A DNA stretch of 64,000 nucleotides from Versatilivorator sp963663845 (GCA_963663845.2 OY760650.2:1984001-2048000), one strand, 5' to 3'. Shown: positions 1 to 9,341, counted from the stretch's first letter. The notes: generated from the sequence alone by a model not told the origin. Numbers and translations are program-made.

Positions 1-290
1 CACCCGGCTCGACCGCCAACGGCGCCACGATTCCGCTTCAGCCGAGCCCATGGGGTTCCCGGCGGCAGGGTGACCGGGCGCCGCATCACGGGGAAACTGA
101 GCGGTCACCCAACCCAGAGGATGCGGGCGAGACGCCCGCGCTCCCGGAGGGGCGCCTCCTCCCATCCTTCTTGCTCCGCGAGGAGGCACTGCCCCTGCCG
201 ATGCGGCAGTGCCGTCCCGCTTCGTGTGCCTTCGTGGTCCTTCGTGTGTCTTGGTGGATCACTCTTTTTTCTTTTGTTTCAGGCAAGCAC
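1..290. repeat. REP unit, left part cut by window edge
   Basis: The sequence begins inside a copy of the dispersed REP unit that is complete elsewhere in the window (558-970, 17362-17795, array at 41973-44330). The right-hand palindrome GCGGGCG-aga-CGCCCGC followed by GCTCC (reverse of a GGAG head) is at 123-144. The remaining text (ttcttgctccgcgaggaggc, then a T-rich end near 260-290) matches the tail of the other units. Short open frames here are by-products of the repeat and are not genes. Confidence 0.85.
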
Positions 291-557
291 CCCCCCTGCC
301 CTGCCGAGCAGATCATCCGGGAGTGAAACAAGAGAAGTACATAGCCTATCAGGAACAAGATTTTTGAACATCGATGCACAGGATGGACAGGATTATCAGG
401 ATAAGAGGTTGGAGCACAGGACGCGGACTGGCTGAAAAATCGACTTACCTCCTTATCTGACTGTCACTTGACTGCCATCCACGAGTTTTTCTTCTCAGAT
501 TTGTTTCAGACAAGCCGCGCCCCCGCCTCCCACGACGGTGCGGATCATACGAGAGTG
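291..557. other. non-coding spacer with a dispersed short repeat
   Basis: No credible gene. At 374-404 there is a direct-repeat motif built from CAGGAT blocks (gcacaggatggacaggatta). A related motif on the opposite strand lies at 35822-35853, next to another REP palindrome. The segment 505-557 matches the leader that precedes the REP units at 17320-17362 and 41930-41972 (acgacggtgcggatcatacg). Confidence 0.6.
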
Positions 558-973
558 AAACACCCCATCGTCAATAAAGACGAACCACGAATGAACACGA
601 ATAGACACGAATTCCGATGGACCTGCTTGGCTGCGACGCCGTCATGGGATGAAGGCCCCTCCGGGAGCGCGGGCGTCCCGCCCGCACAACACTGGCACAG
701 CCTCACCCCTCTCCTCCACCCGGCTCGACCGGCAACGGCGCCACGATTCCGATTCGGCCGAGCCCAGGCCGTTCCTGCCGGCAGGGTGGCCGGGCGCCGA
801 TCACGGGGAAACTGAGCGGCCACCCAACGCAGAGGATGCGGGCGAGACGCCCGCGCTCCCGGAGGGGCGCCTCCTCCCATCCTTCTTGCTCCGCGAGGAG
901 GCACAGCCCCTGCCGATGCGGCAGAGCCGTTCCGCTTCGTGTGCTTTCGTGGATTCCTCTTTTCTTGCTTGTT
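558..973. repeat. complete REP unit (inverted REP pair)
   Basis: A full unit of about 415 bp. It opens with gaaacaccccatcgtcaata and a cacgaatgaacacgaataga segment. A forward REP follows at 664-685 (GGAG head, then a GCGGGCG/CGCCCGC palindrome), then about 150 bp of conserved spacer, an inverted REP at 838-861, and a tail ending in T-rich sequence near 970. It abuts the 3' end of the radical SAM gene on the minus strand, so it may also act as a 3' boundary or attenuator; that is inference. Confidence 0.85.
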
Positions 974-2092
974 TCAGGGGAGGCGCGGGGTGATTCCCTG
1001 TCGCGGAAGAAAGGGGTGGGCCGCCACTTGGCCCTGGAAGGATTGGGCCCAGCGCCCGGGGATGGCCAGACCGCAGCTCGGACAGTTCCCCTTCGGGGTC
1101 AGGTGGTACCCGAGGATCAGGTAGCCGAAGCGCTCGATCAGCAGGGTCCGGCAGTCGGGGCAGCGGGTGTTCTCCAGGTCTCCCACCCGGCCCGGCCGGT
1201 TGCCGGCATAGACGTAGCGCAATCCCTCCTGCCGGCCGATCTCGGCCGCCGCCACCAGCATCTCGGCGCTGGTATTGTCGGGGTCGGTCATCTTGTAGTC
1301 CTGGTGAAAGGCGGTCACGTGCCAGGGAATGTCGGGAGACACGCCCGCCAGGAAGGCGGCCAGCCGCCGGACTTCGTCCTCTGAATCGTTGAACCCCGGA
1401 ATCAGCAGAGTCACGATCTCCAGCCAGAATCCCTGCCGGTAGAGGCTGGAGATGGTCTCCAGGATCGGCTGCAGCCGTCCCCCCAGTCTGCGGTACTGGC
1501 GATCGCGGAAACTCTTCAGGTCCACCTTGTAGAGGTCCACCCAGGGTCTAAGGTAGTCCAGCACCTCCGGAGTGCCGTTGCCGTTGGAGACGAACCCGGT
1601 GGTCAGGCCTTCCTTGCGGGCCTCCCGGAACACCGCCACCGCCCACTCGCTGGTGATCAGGGGCTCGTTGTAGGTGCTCACCATCACCCGGGCACGCTGC
1701 CTCACCGCCGCCCGGGCCAGGGCCTGGGGCGTGGTCCTGCGAGCGGGCGCCACCGCCGCCGGGTCTCGCAAGGCTTGAGAGGTCACCCAGTTCTGGCAGT
1801 AGGCGCAGTGGAGGTCGCAGCCCAGCATTCCGAAGCTGTAGGCCAGCGCCCCGGGGTAGGCGTGAAAGAAGGGCTTCTTTTCGATGGGGTCGCACTGCAC
1901 CCCGCCGGTGTATCCCCAGGGGACCATCAACTTGCCGCCCCGGTTGAAGCGCACCCGGCAGACCCCCTGGCGGCCCTCCGGAATGGGGCAGCAGTGCCCG
2001 CAGGCGTAGCAGCGGATGCGCTTCTCATCCAGCCGCTCCCAGAGCTCGCCCTCTTTGACCTTCTGCTTCAGAGTGTTCTGCAAGGTTGACAT
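974..2092 (-). CDS. amrS: AmmeMemoRadiSam system radical SAM enzyme
   Basis: A 372-residue radical SAM protein related to pyruvate-formate-lyase-activating enzymes. The [4Fe-4S] motif is CX3CX2C at C92, C96 and C99 (GCDLHCAYCQNW). A cysteine-rich N-terminus (CYACGHCC, about 28-35) and a C-terminal zinc-knuckle-like CPDC...CPSC pair are typical of the AmrS family, where the enzyme is usually encoded near AmmeMemo partners. STYNEPLI and FVSNGNGT are further radical SAM core motifs. The physiological substrate of the family is not established. No AmrA (AMMECR1) or AmrB (Memo) gene is nearby in this window, so the enzyme stands alone. The gene is divergent from the phosphoesterase (53 bp gap) and its stop abuts a REP unit. 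The ATG at 2092 gives the usual family length. Confidence 0.9.
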   Translation of the reverse strand: MSTLQNTLKQKVKEGELWERLDEKRIRCYACGHCCPIPEGRQGVCRVRFNRGGKLMVPWGYTGGVQCDPIEKKPFFHAYPGALAYSFGMLGCDLHCAYCQNWVTSQALRDPAAVAPARRTTPQALARAAVRQRARVMVSTYNEPLITSEWAVAVFREARKEGLTTGFVSNGNGTPEVLDYLRPWVDLYKVDLKSFRDRQYRRLGGRLQPILETISSLYRQGFWLEIVTLLIPGFNDSEDEVRRLAAFLAGVSPDIPWHVTAFHQDYKMTDPDNTSAEMLVAAAEIGRQEGLRYVYAGNRPGRVGDLENTRCPDCRTLLIERFGYLILGYHLTPKGNCPSCGLAIPGRWAQSFQGQVAAHPFLPRQGITPRLP

Positions 2093-2145
2093 GTTTTGAA
2101 GGCCTCGTCAGGATTTTACGGCTCAGACTCCCGGGAGGTGTTGGC

Positions 2146-3078
2146 ATGCGAGCTCGACTGACTCTCTTAATGGCTCTGCTGCTGGGAGCCCCCGCTTCGG
2201 TCCTCAGCCAGAAGACCCTTGAATTCGCCGTGATTGGCGACAGCGGTACGGGCGGCCGCCACCAAAAGCAGATCGCCGGTCAGATGCTGGCCTTCCACCG
2301 GGACCATTCCTGGAAGTTCATTCTCATGCTGGGTGACAACGTCTACGAGGACGGAGACCCAAAACACTTCGACAAGAAGTTCAAAGACATCTACAAAAAA
2401 CTGAACGTCCCCTTTCATGCGACCCTCGGCAACCACGATCGGAGGACGGCCCGAGGCCGGCTACAAGTCGAGGACGATGCATTCGGCTACGTGGGGAAAC
2501 AGGACGAGTACGAGTTTCACGAGGGTCCCCGGATTGGCGGAAAGCGACTGGCGCGCTTCATCTGTTTGAACTCGGGCGCCTGGAAAGAAAGGGAGGATCT
2601 GTCCAGGCGGGAGAAGTCCCTCGACAAACGGCTTTCGAAATCGCCGGACTATCATTGGAACTTCGTGTTCTTTCACCATCCGATTTACTCATTTGTCTCT
2701 TCCAAGTCCCCGCTCGGATGGTTGATTGGCCGCGGGGGACACGGGTCGAACAGGAAACTGCGGAAAATCTGGGAGCCAAGATTCGTAGACGGGGGCATAG
2801 ACATCGTTCTTTCAGGGCATGACCACTTCTATCAGAAGATCAGGAAACAGAAGGGTGGCATTCACTACTTCGTGTCCGGCGGCGCCGGCAAGATACGAAA
2901 GGGAATCAAGAAGAATCACCCCGAGGTCGAGTTTGGAAAAGCAACCTATCACTTCCTGCACTTCGAGGTCAGCGAGAAAGAAGTGCGATTCGCCGCTGTC
3001 GACGAGGACGGGAGCATCTTCCACCAGGGCTGCATTAGAAAAGACGAGAAGGAATGTGCAGCACAATCCCAGGATTAA
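2146..3078 (+). CDS. secreted metallophosphoesterase (purple acid phosphatase-like)
   Basis: A calcineurin-like phosphoesterase of 310 residues that should hydrolyse phosphomonoesters outside the cytoplasm. The ordered metal-binding motifs are visible: GDSG (about 31-34), GDN (63-65), GNHD (95-98), FHHP and finally SGHDH. A signal peptide occupies roughly residues 1-21 (MRARLTLLMALLLG, then an Ala-rich cleavage region). The start at 2146 is chosen because GGGAGGTG lies 6 bp upstream; the frame is open further 5' to 2086 but that would bury the signal peptide. The spacing of the motifs resembles purple acid phosphatases of the tartrate-resistant type. It is transcribed alone, divergent from amrS. 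Confidence 0.85.
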   Translation: MRARLTLLMALLLGAPASVLSQKTLEFAVIGDSGTGGRHQKQIAGQMLAFHRDHSWKFILMLGDNVYEDGDPKHFDKKFKDIYKKLNVPFHATLGNHDRRTARGRLQVEDDAFGYVGKQDEYEFHEGPRIGGKRLARFICLNSGAWKEREDLSRREKSLDKRLSKSPDYHWNFVFFHHPIYSFVSSKSPLGWLIGRGGHGSNRKLRKIWEPRFVDGGIDIVLSGHDHFYQKIRKQKGGIHYFVSGGAGKIRKGIKKNHPEVEFGKATYHFLHFEVSEKEVRFAAVDEDGSIFHQGCIRKDEKECAAQSQD

Positions 3079-3143
3079 GAAGAACCTGCCGATCGAGCGA
3101 GACGAGGAACGTTCATCCCGACTGCCGCCGATAGGGGTCGTGT

Positions 3144-4886
3144 CTACCCTTCGGAGTAGGGCCGATATTCCACCAGTGCCGAGCGGCCTGCGATATCGAC
3201 GATGCGCACGAGGAGTGTGGTTCCTTCGGCATCGGTCAACCGCAGCTCCTCTCCGGGGATGAAGTAGACCGGCTGCTGCTCTCCCTGGTTGACGGCAATG
3301 TTGGAGGCGTAGAGACAGGTCCGCTCGTGGGGGTCGCGAATGGGATTCAGCCTGCCCTTGAGGCCTGGCAGCCATCCGGTCGCCTCGGGAAAGATGACAC
3401 TGCCACCTTCCCGGAGGGCCTGGAGTTCTATCGTGAGCGCGCGACCGCTGGGGACCCATTCACGTTCCAGGTGCGCAGCACAGCCCGGGGCGGCAGCGAA
3501 CACCGTCATGGGGAGATGAGTCGTGTGCAGGTCGAGGGCCGCCTCCCCGGCCTCGTCCGTGGTGGCGCGCTCCCAGGTCTTGTTGGGGAAGAGAGCCAAC
3601 AGGTCGGCGCCAGGCAGGGGTTGACCGCCGGACCGCACGGTGATGACCGCCCGGGCCGGGCTCTGTTCCTGCGCTGCCGCCGGAATGATCAGGCAGACTT
3701 CCGAAGCATCGATGAGTCGATATTCGGGCAGTTTTCCGCTGAGCGCCCTGGTTTCGCGCAGGATGATGGGAACGCCGTCTCCACGCCGCTCCATGAAATA
3801 CCGCCTGTCCTCCGAGCCTTGGACGCCCCCGACCGGCATTCTTCCCAGCACCGAGGTCAAGGCCTGGTTGCGAGTGGCTTGCCGCGCTGCCATGCTGTCG
3901 ACGGTCAGGTTGTTCGGCAGCGAGCCGGGCGACTGGATTTCCAGGCGGTCTTCGAACATGGAAAGGCGAATCTGGCTGGCCCCCATCGAATAGTCGCGAT
4001 GCGCCACGGCATTGACGATGGCCTCGAACAGCGCCTTGTCGCTGTACTGGGGCAGGTCCACCCGCGCCGGCTCCTTGCGTGCTGCAGTGCGCATGTTCCT
4101 GAGGGCGAAGGCCACCGCCTCGGCGATCTGGCGGTTCAGCGGGCCGGCAATCTCCTGGGCATCGACTTGGCCGGAAGCCCGATCCTTTCCCCGGTAGCGG
4201 GTCGCCGTGATGCCGGCGTTGGGGAGGTGCCGCTCGGGATTTCGGGTGCACAGCAACACGCCGGCAACCGTGGCGCGCGGGATTCCGGCCTCGTCGGGCG
4301 CAAGGAGCGCCAACTTCCCCAGCGCCGACTCGGGATTGACTGCGCCTTCGGCCGTCAACAGAGGCTTCCAGAGCGATTCATCCAAGGTTGCGAATCCGGT
4401 ATTCGGGAGGGGTTGCTCGTCGAACGAGCGGAAACGCGCCTGCCCCCGTCGTTGCGACAGGCGAAGCCGCTCGTCGCTGTTCATCTTCCGCTTTGCGCCG
4501 CCCACCCGAACATGGCTCCCCCCGGGGCTTTCGTGCAGCGATTCGCCGGCCGGCACTTCGACCAGCAACAGCCGCTTGCCATCCAGTTGCCTGTGGTGGG
4601 TGCGGATGCGAACGGCCGGCTTGATGGCGTCGGAACTCACCTCGACCAGGACAGAATCCAACTCGATGATCTGTTCCCGAGACATGCCCTGAACCTCGCC
4701 CGCGTCGGTGACGCCGCAGAGCAGCACGCCGCCGTCCGCGTTGGCGAAGGCCGCGATCTCATCGGCCAGATCGTCACGCCTCGGATTCTTCGGGCGGTTG
4801 CCGGCGAATTCGATTTGCTTGAATTCCCAGCGGCTGTCCTCGCCAAGGCCGAGTCGAAGTCTGATTTCCGCTTCGCTGCAGGTCAT
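3144..4886 (-). CDS. AlbA_2 / HATPase_c_4 domain protein with added C-terminal domains
   Basis: The N-terminal 130 residues form a Schlafen-type AlbA_2 putative nucleic-acid-binding domain (WEFKQIEF, then IAAFANADGGVLLCGV). The middle has the HATPase_c_4 motif EAIVNAVAHRDYS (roughly 270-285) followed by the RLEIQSPG box usual in these 'RecG-related' regulators. The C-terminal 170 residues add an Ig-like carboxypeptidase-regulatory fold (PLPGADLLALFP...TTDEAGEAAL) and a last domain containing GWLPGLKGRLNP and IAGRSALVEYR. The function is unknown; members are called transcriptional regulators or defence-associated. ATG 4886 has a GAGGCG ribosome site; ATG 4916 would add 10 residues. It converges with the phosphoesterase gene (65 bp gap). 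Confidence 0.8.
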   Translation of the reverse strand: MTCSEAEIRLRLGLGEDSRWEFKQIEFAGNRPKNPRRDDLADEIAAFANADGGVLLCGVTDAGEVQGMSREQIIELDSVLVEVSSDAIKPAVRIRTHHRQLDGKRLLLVEVPAGESLHESPGGSHVRVGGAKRKMNSDERLRLSQRRGQARFRSFDEQPLPNTGFATLDESLWKPLLTAEGAVNPESALGKLALLAPDEAGIPRATVAGVLLCTRNPERHLPNAGITATRYRGKDRASGQVDAQEIAGPLNRQIAEAVAFALRNMRTAARKEPARVDLPQYSDKALFEAIVNAVAHRDYSMGASQIRLSMFEDRLEIQSPGSLPNNLTVDSMAARQATRNQALTSVLGRMPVGGVQGSEDRRYFMERRGDGVPIILRETRALSGKLPEYRLIDASEVCLIIPAAAQEQSPARAVITVRSGGQPLPGADLLALFPNKTWERATTDEAGEAALDLHTTHLPMTVFAAAPGCAAHLEREWVPSGRALTIELQALREGGSVIFPEATGWLPGLKGRLNPIRDPHERTCLYASNIAVNQGEQQPVYFIPGEELRLTDAEGTTLLVRIVDIAGRSALVEYRPYSEG

Positions 4887-4944
4887 CGGTCGCCTCGAAG
4901 CCCAAGTCCTTCCCATTGAGCAATTCTGGAGGACTGGCCGTCGA

Positions 4945-6048
4945 TCATTCGAAACCCTCGGAGTCGGCCGTGCTTTCTCCCAGGGGAGCGGGTCGGCGGG
5001 GGCGACGGTCGGCGGGGGGCTTGGCCGGCTGGGGGCGAGCTTTCGGCTTGGGGGCGGCAGGAGTCGCTATAGTCGGGGTCGCCGGCTCCACCTTTCCGGA
5101 CCGCAAGCCCTTTTCCTCCAGGACTTCGCGGATCATGGCCTTGATCTCGCCGGGGTCGGCGCCGGCCGACCGGGTGGCGAAGGCCTGGCTGGCCTCCCCG
5201 AAGTAGAGGGAGCGGTGGGGGAAGGGAATCTCGATGCCCAGCTCGTCGAACCTCTTCTTGATGCGGCGATTCATCTCCCGCCCGACCATCCACTGCTTGA
5301 TGGGCGCCGTCTTGATGCGGGCCTTGATCATGACGGCGGAGTCGGCGAACTCATCCACGCCCATCACCTCCAGCGGCGCCAGGATGAACGATCGATAGGT
5401 CTCCTCCTGCATCATGTCGTCGGCCAGCTCCTTGACCACCGCCGAGACCTGGTCGGTATCCTCCTTGTAGGCCACGCCGATGTTGAAGACGTAGTAGGAG
5501 AATTCCTGGGTCATGTTGGACAGGGTGGTGATGGTGCCGTTGGGAAAGATGTGAACGGTGCCGTCCAGGCTTCGCAGCACGGTGGTTCTCAGGTTGATCT
5601 GCTCCACCAGCCCCCCGGTGCCGTTGATGATGGCCACGTCGTTGACCCGGACCTGGTTCTCCAGCAGCATGAAGAGGCCCGAAATCACGTCCCGCACCAG
5701 GTTCTGGGCCCCGAATCCGACAGCCAGCCCCGCCACCCCGGCGCCGGCCAGCAGCGGCCCCACGTTGAAGCCGGCTTCCTCCAGGGCCATCATGAAGACC
5801 ACCACCCAGATCAGCACCACCACCGTCTTGCGGAAAATGCCGCCCAGCGTGGCCGCCCGTTTCTCCAGCTCCACGTCCGGCTCCTGCCGGCGGGACTGCA
5901 TGACCTTGACCAGCCGCATCCTCACCCTGGGCACGTAGCGATGAATCATGCGAGAGGCGATCCAGGCCATCAGAAGCAGGCCGGCGATCTTGAGGGAGAC
6001 GCCCGCGTAGCGGGTCGCGACCTCGCCGATTTGGGTCCAATCGATCAA
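4945..6048 (-). CDS. MscS-family mechanosensitive ion channel
   Basis: A 367-residue small-conductance mechanosensitive channel that releases solutes on hypo-osmotic shock. It has three N-terminal membrane segments (around 16-35, 75-98 and 105-130). The third holds the pore-lining glycine/alanine pattern GAGVAGLAVGFGAQNLVRD, followed by the MscS beta domain (DGTVHIFPNGTI) and the C-terminal alpha/beta domain (GIEIPFPHRSLYFG). The C-terminal 60 residues are Pro/Ala/Lys-rich and probably disordered. The start codon is TTG at 6048, supported by an excellent AGGAGGTG site 5 bp upstream; no in-frame ATG fits better. The DUF2007 gene lies 64 bp upstream on the same strand, so the two may be co-transcribed. 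Confidence 0.92.
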   Translation of the reverse strand: MIDWTQIGEVATRYAGVSLKIAGLLLMAWIASRMIHRYVPRVRMRLVKVMQSRRQEPDVELEKRAATLGGIFRKTVVVLIWVVVFMMALEEAGFNVGPLLAGAGVAGLAVGFGAQNLVRDVISGLFMLLENQVRVNDVAIINGTGGLVEQINLRTTVLRSLDGTVHIFPNGTITTLSNMTQEFSYYVFNIGVAYKEDTDQVSAVVKELADDMMQEETYRSFILAPLEVMGVDEFADSAVMIKARIKTAPIKQWMVGREMNRRIKKRFDELGIEIPFPHRSLYFGEASQAFATRSAGADPGEIKAMIREVLEEKGLRSGKVEPATPTIATPAAPKPKARPQPAKPPADRRPRRPAPLGESTADSEGFE

Positions 6049-6111
6049 AAGAGCACCTCCTCGGTTTCCGCGCAGCGGTGGAAGCGGTCGAGGCCATCGG
6101 AAGCCTGCCGA

Positions 6112-6414
6112 TCAGTCTTCCGCGCCGGCGTCCTCCGCCGTCTCCTCGTCCAGCACGGCCAGCACTGCCTCGGCATCCGAAGCCTGGTCTTCGGGGACGT
6201 GGATCCTGGCTCCGAAGCCGTGGCGGCTGAGGCCCGCCCCGAAGGGACCCAGCGGCAAGAGGGTCGAGGCTTCCTCGCCCTGCACCGTGTAGTCGATGCC
6301 GGCATCCTCCAGCACCGACTTGACCAGCATCAGCAGAGAGACGTCGGTGGTCTCGAATACCATCACCCAGCGCTGGGGTCCGGACTCCTGGTCGGTGGTC
6401 ATCGGAGAATTCAC
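6112..6414 (-). CDS. DUF2007 domain protein (putative signal-transducing protein)
   Basis: A 100-residue protein. Residues 15-75 (VMVFETTDVSLLMLVKSVLEDAGIDY) match the ferredoxin-like DUF2007 domain, a small fold proposed to sense or transmit signals and sometimes fused to zinc ribbons. Here it is free-standing, with an acidic C-terminal tail (VLAVLDEETAEDAGAED). No membrane segment is visible. It is upstream of mscS on the same strand and divergent from the DUF1549 gene. Two later ATGs (6402 and 6363) are possible starts, the last giving the shortest family-like form. Confidence 0.75.
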   Translation of the reverse strand: MNSPMTTDQESGPQRWVMVFETTDVSLLMLVKSVLEDAGIDYTVQGEEASTLLPLGPFGAGLSRHGFGARIHVPEDQASDAEAVLAVLDEETAEDAGAED

Positions 6415-6520
6415 CCGGGGGGTTGGAATGCCGCCAGCCGCCTGCTGCCCTTATGCTAGAATGAACCCCTGCTCCGGTGCAAATGGACCCGAGTCCAACC
6501 CAAAGAACCCGGGACCTGGT

Positions 6521-9334
6521 TTGAATCCGAGAATCCTTCCCATCCTTGTCTTCGTGGTGTCCGCCGGCCCGGTCCAGGGGCTGGCGGCCGAGGCCCCGCT
6601 GGCTGAAAAGGCCCGGACCGTCCTGCAGCAGCATTGCCTGTCCTGCCATGGGGAGACGCGCATCTCGGGCCTGGACCTACGGCAGCGGGAGTCTCTGCTC
6701 AAGGGCGGCGACCGCGGTGCCGCCATTGTTCCCGGGCACCCGGAAGAGAGCCTGCTCTACCAGGCCGTCCTCCAGACCGGCGAATTGAAAATGCCGGTGG
6801 GCGGCGCTCTCCCGCCGGAGGCAGTGGAGGTCCTGAGAGAATGGATCCAGGCGGGGGCTCCCTGGGAGGAAGACCCTCATGGTTCCAACGGCATTTCCAC
6901 TTGGTGGTCGTTTCAGGCTCTGGGCGACCCCGAGGCGCCCGAGGTGCGCAATCCGGGCTGGGTTCGGACGCCGGTGGATGCCTTCGTGCTGCGCAAGCTG
7001 GAGGACAAAGGCCTGGACCCGGCGCCCCGCGCCGGCAAGCTGACGCTGCTCCGCCGGGCCAAGTTCGACCTGCACGGCCTGCCCCCCACCGAGGAGGAGA
7101 TCGAGCAGTTTCTCGGCGACGAGGCTCCGGGGGCCTTTGTGCGGCTGGTGGACCGCCTGCTGGCCTCGCCCCGCTACGGCGAACGCTGGGGCCGCCACTG
7201 GCTGGACGTCGCCCGCTACGCCGATTCCAGCGGCCTGGACGAAGACATCACCATGCCCTATGCCTGGCGCTACCGGGACTACGTGGTCGACAGCTTCAAT
7301 CGGGACCTTCCCTACGATCGCTTCGTGAAGGACCAGATTGCCGGCGACCTCTATCCCTCCGGCAAGCCGGGGCATCCCAACGTTCGGGCCGTGCTGGGGA
7401 CCGGGTTTCTGGCCATCGGCCCCCGCGCCATCGCCCAGCAGGACAAGACCAAGATGGTCTACGACCTGGTGGACGAGCAGATCGACACCCTCTCCAAGAC
7501 TTTCCTGGGACTGACCATCGCCTGTGCTCGCTGCCACGACCACAAGTTCGACCCGATTTCGACCAAGGACTACTACTCCCTGGCTTCCATCTTCGCCAGC
7601 ACCCGCAGCTTCGGCGTCCTCATACCGCCCGACAAGAAGCCGCCCTTCGTGTCCAAGTTCTACTTCGAGCCCCTGGTTCCCAGGGAGGTCCACCAGCGCT
7701 ACCGGAGCCACCAGGACAAGATCAAGGGGCGGGAGTCACTGATCGAAGCCTTGGTGCTGACAGGAGTCGCCGGAAATCTCGAAGAAAAGCTCTATCCCCT
7801 TCTGGCCGAATACATGCTGGCGGCCCGGCGTGTCTCCCGGCAAGGCGAGGCCCTGAAGCAGGTGGCGGAGGCGGGGGATCTGGACCCGCAACTGCTGCAG
7901 CGCTGGATCGAATACCTCCAACCGGGCAACGCCTTTCGTCCCTACCTGGAGAAGTGGCGCCGGGCCGAGTCCTCCGAGCTCGCCCGGGTGGCGGGGGAAT
8001 ACCAGGATCTCTTCGACAGGCTGTCCGGAGCGTGGCACCAGCGCCTGCGGCAATGGAAGCAGAAGGTGGAGGTGGCCGTTCGGGAGGGCAAGGCCCCCCG
8101 CAAGAAGCCGGCCTTCTTTGACGAGTTCATCACCGTGGAGGGTCGCTTTTTCAACTCAGTGATCAGTCCTCCTCCCAAGGCCGAGGGGACCAAGGAGGAC
8201 AGCGGACCCTTCGGCATTCAGGAAGAGGAAAGGGAAAAGCTGCTGCCCAAGGAGACCCGGGACCGCATCGCCGAACTGAGAAAAGAGGTGGAGCGCCTGG
8301 AGGAGTCCTCCCCTCCGGAGCCACCCCTGGCTTCCGCCGTGGCCGAAGGGGAACCCGTCGACCAGAAGGTGTTCGTCCGCGGCAGCTACCAGACTCCGGG
8401 CGAGCCGGTGGCCAAGCAGTTCCCGGTGGTGCTGGCCGGAAGCCGGCAGACGCCCATCACTCAGGGCAGCGGGCGCAGGCAGTTGGCCGAGTGGCTGACC
8501 CGGCCGGACCATCCCCTGACCAGCCGGGTGATGGTCAACCGCATCTGGCAGTGGCACTTCGGCGAGGGCCTGGTGCGCACTCCCAACAACTTCGGCACCA
8601 CCGGCGAAAAACCCACCCATCCGCGGTTGATGGACTACCTGGCGCGCCGATTGGTTGAGAGCGGATGGTCCCTCAAGGCCATGCACCGGTTGCTGCTGCT
8701 GTCCAACACCTACCAGCAGAGCAGCCAGGCCTCTCCCAAGACCATGGAATCGGACCTGGACAATCGGCTATGGTCCCGAGCCCGGCGCCGCCGGCTCTCG
8801 GTGGAGGAAATGCGGGACGCCTTCCTGGCGCTGGACGGTTCCCTGGACCTGACCCTGGGAGGGTCGCTGGCCTCCCGGAAAATGGACTATGCCCAGAAGG
8901 GTCCGGAACAGGCCTTTCATCCCAACGAAACCCGCCGGCGCAGCCTCTACGTTCCGGTCATTCGCAACAAGATCCCCGGCGTGATGAAGCTGTTCGACTT
9001 CGCCAACAGCTCCTTGAGTTCGGCCAGGCGGACCGAGAGCAACGTGGCCACCCAGGCGCTCTACATGATGAACAGCCAGAACGTGGCCGATCGGTCGCGC
9101 TCCCTGGCCAAGCATTTGACGGCGGGCGATGAGGGGGAGGATTCCGGGCGTGTCCGCAGGGCCTACCTGATTGCCCTGACCCGGCTGCCCACGCCCCAGG
9201 AGGTGGAGGAGTCCCTCGCCTACCTGCGGAATTATCCGGCAGGGAAGGGGAAGGACGAAGATTCCCGTCTGGACGCCTGGCAGAGCCTCTGCCGCGTTCT
9301 GATGACCTCCAACGAGTTCAACTTCGTCAACTGA
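6521..9334 (+). CDS. PSCyt1-DUF1549-DUF1553 secreted cytochrome-like protein
   Basis: A large secreted protein (about 937 residues) of the planctomycete-type cytochrome family. A signal peptide (PILVFVVSAGPVQGLAA) is followed by a c-type haem motif CLSCH at about residues 39-43 within PSCyt1, then DUF1549 (YGERWGRHWLDVARYADS; CARCHDHKFDPI) and C-terminal DUF1553 (RPDHPLTSRVMVNRIWQWHF). The family is always found with DUF1501 proteins; a role in breaking down complex polysaccharides or sulfated sugars has been suggested but not proven. I favour the TTG at 6521 because it puts the signal peptide at the N-terminus; ATG 6461 is an alternative. The DUF1501 gene starts 7 bp after the stop, so they form an operon. 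A second such pair is at 22226-26365. Confidence 0.88.
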   Translation: MNPRILPILVFVVSAGPVQGLAAEAPLAEKARTVLQQHCLSCHGETRISGLDLRQRESLLKGGDRGAAIVPGHPEESLLYQAVLQTGELKMPVGGALPPEAVEVLREWIQAGAPWEEDPHGSNGISTWWSFQALGDPEAPEVRNPGWVRTPVDAFVLRKLEDKGLDPAPRAGKLTLLRRAKFDLHGLPPTEEEIEQFLGDEAPGAFVRLVDRLLASPRYGERWGRHWLDVARYADSSGLDEDITMPYAWRYRDYVVDSFNRDLPYDRFVKDQIAGDLYPSGKPGHPNVRAVLGTGFLAIGPRAIAQQDKTKMVYDLVDEQIDTLSKTFLGLTIACARCHDHKFDPISTKDYYSLASIFASTRSFGVLIPPDKKPPFVSKFYFEPLVPREVHQRYRSHQDKIKGRESLIEALVLTGVAGNLEEKLYPLLAEYMLAARRVSRQGEALKQVAEAGDLDPQLLQRWIEYLQPGNAFRPYLEKWRRAESSELARVAGEYQDLFDRLSGAWHQRLRQWKQKVEVAVREGKAPRKKPAFFDEFITVEGRFFNSVISPPPKAEGTKEDSGPFGIQEEEREKLLPKETRDRIAELRKEVERLEESSPPEPPLASAVAEGEPVDQKVFVRGSYQTPGEPVAKQFPVVLAGSRQTPITQGSGRRQLAEWLTRPDHPLTSRVMVNRIWQWHFGEGLVRTPNNFGTTGEKPTHPRLMDYLARRLVESGWSLKAMHRLLLLSNTYQQSSQASPKTMESDLDNRLWSRARRRRLSVEEMRDAFLALDGSLDLTLGGSLASRKMDYAQKGPEQAFHPNETRRRSLYVPVIRNKIPGVMKLFDFANSSLSSARRTESNVATQALYMMNSQNVADRSRSLAKHLTAGDEGEDSGRVRRAYLIALTRLPTPQEVEESLAYLRNYPAGKGKDEDSRLDAWQSLCRVLMTSNEFNFVN

Positions 9335-9341
9335 GGGAACC

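Noticed and set aside
3327..6459. Large plus-strand frames opposite the AlbA_2 and MscS genes (530 and 583 codons)
   Set aside because: They mirror high-GC coding DNA on the minus strand; no family motifs or start signals.
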